DNA from: Phycisphaerae bacterium | Lineage (GTDB): Bacteria; Planctomycetota; Phycisphaerae; Phycisphaerales; Phycisphaeraceae | Length of the DNA stretch: 64,000 nt | NCBI GenBank assembly: GCA_030432595.1 | Contig: JAUIGU010000005.1 | Location: forward strand, 62,001-126,000 | Direction of reading: 5' to 3' | Part shown: piece after piece, positions 45,398-52,770 of the stretch | How the letters are laid out: every line of letters begins with the position of its first letter | Position numbering within the stretch: position 1 is the first letter of the stretch | Translations under genes and position numbers: made by a program | The notes under the pieces: generated by a model | Told to the model about the DNA's origin: nothing | The model's database searches: none | What the model saw: the letters and a program-made list of their open reading frames with translations, nothing else

Positions 45398-47334
45398 GTC
45401 TCCGCCTCCGCTTCTTTTTCGAGCCGACCTTTGCCGGGCATGCCCAGCAGCCGCCGGCTCTCGGCGTCGGCGGACTGCAGGTCGGCCGCGTCGCGGTAGT
45501 GGCCGCCGCTGCCCATGAGGTCCGCGTGCGTGCCGGCCTGGACGATCCGGCCCTTGTCCAGCACGATCACCAAATCCGCGCGGCGCAGCGTCGAGAGCCG
45601 GTGCGCGACCACGAACGTCGTGCGGTCCTTCATCGCCTCGCCCATCGCCTCGAGGATCTCGTGCTCGGTCTCGGGGTCGATCGCCGCGGTCGGGTCGTCC
45701 ATCAGCAGCACCGGCGGGTCCAGCAGCACCGCGCGGGCGATGGCGATGCGTTGGCGCTGCCCGCCCGAGAGGTTCGTGCCGCCCTCCATGAGCAGCGTGT
45801 CGTAGGCCTTGTCGAGGTCTTCGGTGATGAAGTTGTGAGCACAAGCAATTTTCGCGGCCGTAATAATTTGCTCGCGGGTCGCCTCGGGGTGCCCGAACGC
45901 GATGTTCTCGGCGACGGTGTTGGAGAACAAAAAGCTCTCCTGGAACACCAGCCCGATGCTGCGGCGCAGCTCGTCGAGGTCGAACTTTTTCAAATCGACG
46001 CCGTCGAGCGTGATGCGGCCGGCGTCGGGGTCGTAGAAGCGCGGGATCATGGACAGCAGCGTGCTCTTGCCCGCGCCGGTGGCGCCGAGGATGGCGACGA
46101 TCTGCCCGGGCTTGACCTCGAAGTCGATGTCGGTGAGCGCGTCGGTGCCGTCGGCGTAGCCGAAGGTGACGTGCTCGAAGCGCAGCGCGCCTTTGGGCCG
46201 GCCGATGCGGGCGGGGACCGCGGGGCTCTCGACCTCAAGCGGCGTGTCGAGCACCTCGAAGACGCGGCCGGCGCCGGTGAGCGAGCGCTGGACCGAGTTG
46301 GTGATCTGCGCGATGTTGCCGACCTGCCCGCTGAACTGCTGGAGCAGGCCGGAGAACACGACGAGTGTGCCCAGCGTGAACGCCGGGTCGTGGATGTAGA
46401 TGTACCCGCCGTAGAGCAGCAGGACCACGAGGTTGAACTGCGGGATGAAGCCGATCAGCGGCACGAAGACGGACACGCGCCAGAAGATCCAGGTGCCCAG
46501 GTTGGTGATCTTGCGGTTGGCCTCGGTGAACTTCTCGATCTCTTCGTTCTGCCGGGCGAAGCCCTTGACGACGTGGACGCCCTGGGCGTTCTCGGCGAGG
46601 ACGCGGATGGCGTCGTCGAACTGCTCGCGGTTGGTGCGGTAGGCGGGCTTGACGATCCGGCCGAAGTACCCGGTGAGGAACCACAGGATCGGGGTGGTCG
46701 CCAGGCACCACAGCGTCAGCGACACGTGCAGCGTGAACATGTACGCGGTGAAGAACACCAGCGACACGGAGATCATCAGCACCTGGATCAGGACCTGATC
46801 GACGAACATGCGGACGGCCTGGACGTCGCCGGTGACGCGGTTGATGATCGACCCGGACTCGTTGGCGTCGAAGAACTTGAAGCTGAGGCGTTGGAGCTTG
46901 TCGTAGACGTCGCTGCGGAGCTTGACGACGATGTCCTGGACGAGGACGGCGATCCAGATGTTGCTGATGCGGTCCAGGAAGAAGCGGACGGTGGCGACGG
47001 CGAGGATGATGCCGCCGACGAGCCCGACCTTGGCCATGTCGGACCAGGCGTCGGGGGGCGCGAGGCCCAGCGGCCACTGCGGGGCCTTGTTGCCGTTCTC
47101 GTTGGCATCGGTGAGCGGGTCGAAGGCGTGCCCGATGACGTCGATGCCTAAGCCCAGGAAGCCCAGGCCCGACAGCGCGAGCGCGAGCAGCACGAGCTGG
47201 AGCAGCACACAGCGGACGACCTGGCTGCGGTAGAACCACGCCAGGCCGCACATGCGGCGGATGAGCTGACCGTTGGTTTGCGTCGGCGGGGCGTCGGCGC
47301 GGTTGGGTTGGGGAGGCCGGCCGGGCGCGTGCAC
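45394..47334 (-). CDS. ABC exporter half-transporter with degenerate Walker B (subunit 1)
   Basis: About 646 residues: six helices in the first 380 residues, then an ATPase domain with Walker A GATGAGKST, Q loop VFQESFLFS, the consensus signature LSGGQRQRIAI, and Walker B VLLMDDPTAAID, in which the catalytic Glu is Asp. H loop VVAHRLSTLR is intact. This is the partner of the next gene. The start is uncertain: a GTG at 47334 is used here, a TTG at 47397 is in frame, and the first membrane helix begins around YRSQVVRCVLLQ. The LOG gene is divergent. Confidence 0.85.
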   Translation of the reverse strand: MHAPGRPPQPNRADAPPTQTNGQLIRRMCGLAWFYRSQVVRCVLLQLVLLALALSGLGFLGLGIDVIGHAFDPLTDANENGNKAPQWPLGLAPPDAWSDMAKVGLVGGIILAVATVRFFLDRISNIWIAVLVQDIVVKLRSDVYDKLQRLSFKFFDANESGSIINRVTGDVQAVRMFVDQVLIQVLMISVSLVFFTAYMFTLHVSLTLWCLATTPILWFLTGYFGRIVKPAYRTNREQFDDAIRVLAENAQGVHVVKGFARQNEEIEKFTEANRKITNLGTWIFWRVSVFVPLIGFIPQFNLVVLLLYGGYIYIHDPAFTLGTLVVFSGLLQQFSGQVGNIAQITNSVQRSLTGAGRVFEVLDTPLEVESPAVPARIGRPKGALRFEHVTFGYADGTDALTDIDFEVKPGQIVAILGATGAGKSTLLSMIPRFYDPDAGRITLDGVDLKKFDLDELRRSIGLVFQESFLFSNTVAENIAFGHPEATREQIITAAKIACAHNFITEDLDKAYDTLLMEGGTNLSGGQRQRIAIARAVLLDPPVLLMDDPTAAIDPETEHEILEAMGEAMKDRTTFVVAHRLSTLRRADLVIVLDKGRIVQAGTHADLMGSGGHYRDAADLQSADAESRRLLGMPGKGRLEKEAEAET

Positions 47335-47515
47335 GTCGGGGGGTCCGTGGGGGTGGCGAGGTACGGGCCACGATAGCGTTCCCGACCTCGACGGCAAGGG
47401 GGCGGGGCGACCCGGTGGAAGTTTTCAGCTTTTCCCTTGTGGTCGGCCGAAAGCTTCAGGGCTTAAGGTCACGCGTATTAACGGGTCGGAAGTTTTTCAC
47501 CGGGAGCCGTGAGTG

Positions 47516-48055
47516 ATGACGCGTTCGGTGTGTGTGTATTGTGCGTCGCGCGGACAGGTCGAGCCGGCGTTCGGCGCCCTGGCGGACGAGCTGGGGGCGG
47601 CGCTGGGGGAGCGCGGGTGGTCGCTGGTGTACGGCGGCGGGTCGGTGGGGTTGATGGGCCGGGTGGCGCGGGCGACGCACGCGGCGGGCGGCCGGGTGGT
47701 GGGCGTGATCCCCGAGTCGATGGACACGGTCGAGATCGCCTACCGCGACGCGGACGAGCTGATCGTCGTGGACACGATGCGGCAGCGCAAGCAGATCATG
47801 GACGACCGGGCCGACGCGTTCGTGATCCTGCCCGGCGGGTTCGGGACGCTCGAAGAACTATCCGAGGTCATCACGCACCGGTACCTCAAGTACCACACCA
47901 AGCCGGTCGTGATCGTGAACCACGACGGGTTCTACGACCCTCTGCTGGAGCTGTTCCGGCACTTCATCGAGCACGGGTTTGCGTCGGCGTCGTTCTCCGA
48001 GATGTACGACGTAGTGGACGGTGTGGCCGGGGTGTTGGCGGCGCTGGAGGGTTGA
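47516..48055 (+). CDS. LOG-family nucleoside 5'-monophosphate phosphoribohydrolase
   Basis: A 179-residue Rossmann-like protein of the LOG (lonely guy) family. SVCVYCASR at the N terminus, YGGGSVGLMG and the signature PGGFGTLEE (with MRQRKQIM just before) are all present. LOG enzymes split the base from cytokinin or AMP-type nucleotides. Many bacterial members act in purine salvage or have unknown roles. The ATG at 47516 was chosen over an adjacent GTG; GGGAG lies about ten bases upstream. It converges with serC. Confidence 0.87.
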   Translation: MTRSVCVYCASRGQVEPAFGALADELGAALGERGWSLVYGGGSVGLMGRVARATHAAGGRVVGVIPESMDTVEIAYRDADELIVVDTMRQRKQIMDDRADAFVILPGGFGTLEELSEVITHRYLKYHTKPVVIVNHDGFYDPLLELFRHFIEHGFASASFSEMYDVVDGVAGVLAALEG

Positions 48056-48073
48056 GACTGCCGAAGATCGGGC

Positions 48074-49156
48074 TCAACCGTGTTTGCCCGCGAAGTCCGT
48101 CATGAAGCCGGCGAGCGCTTCGACGCCCTCCATCGGCATCGAGTTGTAGATCGAGGCGCGGCAGCCGCCGACGCTGCGGTGGCCCTTGAGCCCGCTGAGG
48201 CCGGCGGCGTCGGCCTCTTTCACGAACTGCGCTTCGAGGTCTTCGCTGGGCAGGCGGAACACCACGTTCATGGTGGAACGGAACTTGGCGTCGACGGGGC
48301 AGCGGTAGAACGCGTTGTGCTTGTTGATCGTGTCGTACAGCAGGCCGCTGCGTTTGGCCGCCATGTCCTGCGCCCAGGCGAGCCCGCCCTTGCCTTCGAG
48401 CCACTTGAGCACGAGGTTGACCATGTAGAGCTGGAAGACGGGTGGGGTGTTGAGCATGGAGTCGCCGGCGACGTGCCCGCCGTAGCTGAGATAGCCGGGC
48501 AGTCCGTCGTTGCATTTTTCCAGGAGGTCGTCGCGAATGATGACGACGGCCAGGCCGGCGGGCCCGATGTTCTTCTGGGCGCCGGCGTAGACGAGCCCGA
48601 ACCTGCTCACGTCGAACGGCCGGCTGAGGAAGTCGCTGGACATGTCGGCGACGATCGGCGCGTCGCAGGCGGGGAAGTCTTTCCACTGCACGCCGCCGAT
48701 GGTCTCGTTGCTGGTGAGGTGCAGGTAGGTCGCGTCCGTGCTGGACTTCACGGTCGACGGGTCGGGCAGGGTCATGAAGTCGGCGGCGCTTCCGTCAAAG
48801 ACGACGTTGACGTTGCCGAGGCCCTTGGCGTCGGCGATGGCCTTCTTGGCCCAGGCGCCGGAGTGGGTGTAGTCGGCGGTGCGGTCTTTGTTGAGCAGGT
48901 TCAGCGGGATCATGCCGAACTGGAGCGTCGCGCCGCCGCCGAGGAACAGGACGTGGAAGTTGTCGGGCAGGTCGAGGAGGTGTTTCATCCGCTGCACCGC
49001 CTCGTCGCGCACGGCCTGCACGGGCTTGGAGCGGTGGGACATCTCGATGATCGACATGCCCGTGCCTTCGTAGTCGAGCATCTGGTCCCGGGCGGTCTCG
49101 AGGACTTCGACGGGGAGGGTGCAGGGGCCGGCGGAGAAGTTGTGGATGCGGGGCAT
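48074..49156 (-). CDS. serC: Phosphoserine aminotransferase
   Basis: A 360-residue PLP-dependent class V aminotransferase that makes phosphoserine from 3-phosphohydroxypyruvate with glutamate; it also serves pyridoxine synthesis in some bacteria. The N terminus IHNFSAGPCTLP, the phosphate-binding GGGATLQFGMIPLNLL, the PLP Asp region DMSSDFLSRP and the Lys in YAGAQKNIGPAGL are clear, as is the C-terminal SVGGCRASIYNSMP. Full length and normal start. No serA or serB is nearby. Confidence 0.95.
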   Translation of the reverse strand: MPRIHNFSAGPCTLPVEVLETARDQMLDYEGTGMSIIEMSHRSKPVQAVRDEAVQRMKHLLDLPDNFHVLFLGGGATLQFGMIPLNLLNKDRTADYTHSGAWAKKAIADAKGLGNVNVVFDGSAADFMTLPDPSTVKSSTDATYLHLTSNETIGGVQWKDFPACDAPIVADMSSDFLSRPFDVSRFGLVYAGAQKNIGPAGLAVVIIRDDLLEKCNDGLPGYLSYGGHVAGDSMLNTPPVFQLYMVNLVLKWLEGKGGLAWAQDMAAKRSGLLYDTINKHNAFYRCPVDAKFRSTMNVVFRLPSEDLEAQFVKEADAAGLSGLKGHRSVGGCRASIYNSMPMEGVEALAGFMTDFAGKHG

Positions 49157-49392
49157 GGCGGGGTCGGGGTGGGGGGGTGAAACGCGCGGGAGCGTAGCAG
49201 GTTTCGCGGGGTTTTTCGGGGTCTGGATCGGCGGCGGTGGAGGCTTTCGCGGGTCTTGACGTTTGTGCGGGCTGGGCGGGGGTCCGTGCGGGGGTTGTGG
49301 GCCCTTTGGTGTACCGCGGGGGTCGGACCGCCGATGAATCCGGCGGGATCTGTCGGGGTGTCCGGTGGCCCGCGGCCTTTTGTGTGAGTCAC

Positions 49393-51963
49393 ATGCGCAA
49401 CCCCCGCCCCTCCCACACGCTCGCGACCCGGCTGGTGGTCTGGATGACCGCGCTGGGGCTGTTCGCGGCGGCGGGTCTGGCCGTGCTGGAATACCAGCGT
49501 GTGCGCGACACCCGCCAAGAGGCGCTGCGTGCGCAGGTCGAGTCGGCCCGGCAGGTGGTCGGCGACCTTCTGGACAGCGAGGCGCAGTGGGACGGTCCGG
49601 AACTCGTGGCGTTGATGCGGCTGCTCAAGGAGACGGGCAACTTCCGGGCGGTGCGGCTGTGGGACGCGACGTCGGAGTCGTTGAGCAAGCCGGTGGTGGC
49701 GGGCTCGTGGCTGCGGGCGGACGAGCCCGAGCCGGCGATCTGGACGGTGGATCGGCACAGCGCCGCGGCGTGGCCGTCGTACCACGACGCGCCGACGGTG
49801 GTCTATCGGCTGCCGATCAACGCGAGCGGTCGCACGTTCTCGTTGGAACTGCTGGTCAACAGCGCGGACCGGCACCACGCGGTGGTGAGCAAGACGTTCT
49901 GGAACATGGTGCCGGCGCTGGTGATGCTGGCGGTGGCGGCGTTGACGGCGTTGTTTTTGTTTAAGCGTTGGGTGTCGGTGCCGCTGTGCCGGCTGGCGCA
50001 GAACCTCGACGCGCAGTGCGGCGTGGAAACGATCGAAGCGCTCGCGGCCGCGACGTCCGGTTCGCCCGCGCGGGCGGTTTCGGCCGTGGCCGACACGGTT
50101 CGCCGGGTGCGTGACGATGAGCGTCGGATGGAGGCGGTGCTGCGTGAGAATGAGGCGCTGTTCGACTTTGCGCCCACGGCGTTGATGGTGCTGGACGCGC
50201 GGGGGCGGGTTTCCCGCGCCAACACCCGCGCGGTGGCGATGATGGAGCAGACGGTCGGGCGTTCGCTGCTGGGCGAGCCGGTGTACAGCTGGGTGGACCC
50301 CGACGAGCGCAAGGTGCTCGCCGAGGTGACGGACCGGCTGCTGCACGACGAACGCGTGGTGGTCCCGCTGCGGGTGACCGGACCCAAGGGGACGCTGGAC
50401 CTGGTGATCGACGCCCAGTGCCAGCCGACGGCGGAAAACGAGGGCGGCGGTCCGACGGGGGCGTGCGATCACATCCGTCTGGCGTTGCAGGACCAGTCGC
50501 GGACGCTGGACCTGCACCAGCGTCTCGAGCGTCACCGCCGCTTGCTCGCGCTGGGCCTGGACCGGGCGCCGGGCGCCGTCGTGTTGACCGACGTGCAAGG
50601 GCGGGTCGTGTTCCACAACCGCACGCTGGGCACACTGTTACAGCGTCGGCCCGACGAGCTGCTGCACGCCCCGATCGACAAGCCCGGGTTCTGGTCCACG
50701 CTCGTGGCCGAGGCGTCCGCGTCGTGGTGCGCGCGGTTCTCCGCGGTCCTCGCCGACGCCGACGGTGCCGAGCGTCACTGGGTGGAGCCCGTGGAGGGCG
50801 GGGCGGTCCGTGTGTCGGCCGAGCCGTTGATCGACGCGGACGACGGGCGGGTTGGGGTGCTGTGGCGCATCGAACCGGTGAACGCCGCGGGCGACGCGGC
50901 GGCCGGCACGGGGTCGGACGAAGCGAAGCCCATTGTGGCGGCGCCGTTCAGTCCGGCGAACCGCGTCGCGGCGGAGCTTCATGAAGCGCGGAGCGTGTCG
51001 TCGTTGCTGGAAGCGACGGTCGAGTCGCTACGTCGCGTGAGCGGCGCCGAGGTCGCGGGGATCGCGATCCGTGCGGAGATGCCGGGGCTGGCGTACCGGA
51101 GTCGGCAATTGGTTTCGCGCGGCGCGCTGCCGTTGACGATCGAGGGCTACCCGGCGTTGTTACGGGAGATCGAGAGCGAGGTCATGCCGGAAGTCCTGCA
51201 CGCGGGTGTCACCTTATGCGGTTCGCACGAGGGCGTCGCCAACGCGGCCCGGGCGTTTGAGCCGTGCGGGTTGGGTGCGTTTGCGGCCGCGCCGCTCCTG
51301 GGGACCGGCGAAGAACTCGGCGTGGTCTGGATCGCCCGTCGGCCCGGCGTAGAACTGGACCGGCGGACGGTCGAGCTTCTCGAATACGTCGCGCGCCTGG
51401 TGGCGCCGCGGCTGGAGACCGCCGCGGTCCACGAACGCCTCGCCGCGCTGTCGTTGATGGACGCGCAGACGTGGCTGCCCACGACAAACCTGCTGGTCCG
51501 CGAGACCCGGCGGAGTCTCGAAAGCGGCGAGCCCCTGGCGATCCTCGTACTCCGGGCGGACCACTTCGACCCGTCGGCACCCACCGCGGTCTTGCCCAGC
51601 GGCACGCTGGCGCTGGCCTGGGCGGACCGGCTGCGGGCCCGCTGCCGACGCAACATCTTCATTGCCGCGCCGGGCCCGGCGACGTTCGCGGTCTGCGTGC
51701 GGGGGCTTGAACCCGGCAGCGCCCTGGGCCTGGCCGACCGCCTGCGCAAGACGCTCCGCGAGACCCACCCCGGCACCGGCGAGGCGGACTTCGGCCCCTG
51801 GTCGGCGGGCGTCGCGTCCTACGACCCGACGCGCACGTCCAACGCCGCGCCCGACGCCCAGACCCTGCTCGAAGAGGCATGGGCCCACCTGCTGCGCGTC
51901 CGCGACCTCGGGGGCGACCGCGTGGGCTCGGCCGGGACGCAGCGGCTTCGGGCCGCGTCGTAA
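49393..51963 (+). CDS. Membrane PAS/GAF sensor with degenerate GGDEF domain
   Basis: An 856-residue sensor. Two membrane helices (about 17-35 and 170-193) bracket an outside domain of about 130 residues. The cytoplasmic part has a PAS domain (about 250-330, LFDFAPTALMVLDARGRV), a second PAS-like domain (about 390-490, LDRAPGAVVLTDVQGRV), a GAF-like domain (about 530-680) and a C-terminal GGDEF-fold domain (about 688-850). In the last, the start DAQTWLPTTN matches DxLTGLPNR, but the active-site GGDEF is PGPATF, so cyclase activity is most unlikely. It may still bind nucleotide or partner proteins. The start MRNPRPSHT follows the serC divergent region. Confidence 0.75.
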   Translation: MRNPRPSHTLATRLVVWMTALGLFAAAGLAVLEYQRVRDTRQEALRAQVESARQVVGDLLDSEAQWDGPELVALMRLLKETGNFRAVRLWDATSESLSKPVVAGSWLRADEPEPAIWTVDRHSAAAWPSYHDAPTVVYRLPINASGRTFSLELLVNSADRHHAVVSKTFWNMVPALVMLAVAALTALFLFKRWVSVPLCRLAQNLDAQCGVETIEALAAATSGSPARAVSAVADTVRRVRDDERRMEAVLRENEALFDFAPTALMVLDARGRVSRANTRAVAMMEQTVGRSLLGEPVYSWVDPDERKVLAEVTDRLLHDERVVVPLRVTGPKGTLDLVIDAQCQPTAENEGGGPTGACDHIRLALQDQSRTLDLHQRLERHRRLLALGLDRAPGAVVLTDVQGRVVFHNRTLGTLLQRRPDELLHAPIDKPGFWSTLVAEASASWCARFSAVLADADGAERHWVEPVEGGAVRVSAEPLIDADDGRVGVLWRIEPVNAAGDAAAGTGSDEAKPIVAAPFSPANRVAAELHEARSVSSLLEATVESLRRVSGAEVAGIAIRAEMPGLAYRSRQLVSRGALPLTIEGYPALLREIESEVMPEVLHAGVTLCGSHEGVANAARAFEPCGLGAFAAAPLLGTGEELGVVWIARRPGVELDRRTVELLEYVARLVAPRLETAAVHERLAALSLMDAQTWLPTTNLLVRETRRSLESGEPLAILVLRADHFDPSAPTAVLPSGTLALAWADRLRARCRRNIFIAAPGPATFAVCVRGLEPGSALGLADRLRKTLRETHPGTGEADFGPWSAGVASYDPTRTSNAAPDAQTLLEEAWAHLLRVRDLGGDRVGSAGTQRLRAAS

Positions 51964-52096
51964 CCACCGCCGGGCGTTTTTCACTCTTCCTGACCGGGTA
52001 CGGGCCATTTCCTTTGGCCCGCGGTGTGGTGTGTCGTCAACATCTCTCAAATTCGGGCGTTCGGCGGTGCTGAATCTTCGCTTCGAAAAAACTGTA

Positions 52097-52116
52097 AATC
52101 ATTGACAATGATTGTC
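52097..52116. promoter_or_regulatory. Overlapping palindromes, possible operator
   Basis: AATCATT-GAC-AATGATT (52097-52113) and GACAAT-G-ATTGTC (52104-52116) overlap and include a -35-like TTGACA. The wording recalls Fur-family boxes. It lies about 120 bases before the coiled-coil gene at 52236, in a short AT-rich stretch. Confidence 0.4.
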
Positions 52117-52235
52117 TTGTGCAAATCATGGCGTTGCCTTTCATGGTTTCGCCGGTTTGGGCGTCATGGTTCAACCGCCGCCGGTTGTCCCGGCCGACCG
52201 CGGTAGACTCGACGTTCCCGCCGGTGGGAGAGACC

Positions 52236-52520
52236 ATGGACGAAAAGACGTTCCACGACAAGCTCACCAGCCTGATGGGCCAGATCTCGACGCTCCCCGA
52301 GGCCGAGAGGGCCAAGCTCACCGAACTGGCCGAGCAGACCCGGCAACGGCACCTCAAGCTCAAGAAGACGGTCGGCGAGCTGCAGGAGTCCCTCGACTAC
52401 CTCCGGCTGTCCATCAAGTACCTGGTCTTCGACCTGGAAGCCACGCGGCGGGAGAACAAGTACCTGCGGAAGATGCTCGACGACGCCGGCACCAAGGGCG
52501 ACGAAGGCGGCAACGCATAA
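52236..52520 (+). CDS. Small coiled-coil protein
   Basis: A 94-residue helical protein starting MDEKTFHDKLTSLMGQIS. Residues about 25-80 form a heptad-rich coiled coil (LTELAEQTRQRHLKLKKTVG then LQESLDYLRLSIKYLVFDLE and RRENKYLRKML). There is no membrane segment. Not recognised by a named domain; the charged helix-hairpin look suggests a dimeric scaffold or regulator. GGGAGAG lies five bases before the ATG, which fixes the start against an upstream frame extension. A terminator follows at 52585, so it is a single-gene unit. Confidence 0.7.
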   Translation: MDEKTFHDKLTSLMGQISTLPEAERAKLTELAEQTRQRHLKLKKTVGELQESLDYLRLSIKYLVFDLEATRRENKYLRKMLDDAGTKGDEGGNA

Positions 52521-52584
52521 AAGCTCGCCGGTCGTCTCGACCGGCCCTTGATCCTTAAACCCAACTGAGGCCCGATCCCAGAGC

Positions 52585-52618
52585 CCGGCCCGCGACCCTG
52601 CGTCGCGGGCCGGTTTTT
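52585..52618 (+). terminator. Rho-independent terminator
   Basis: A perfect 12-base stem CCGGCCCGCGAC/GTCGCGGGCCGG with a 5-base loop is followed by TTTTT. Confidence 0.9.
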
Positions 52619-52770
52619 CGTGGGCGCTGTCGCGACGGCGGCGCGAGGATTCGTATACGTCTTTCCCCAGATTGACACTGTGCATTTCGGGTTGAAAGAG
52701 GGGTTCGGATTCCCGGGGTGGCCCGTTACCATCCGACGTTCCAGCGGCGACGCCCGCGGGACGAGAGAGG

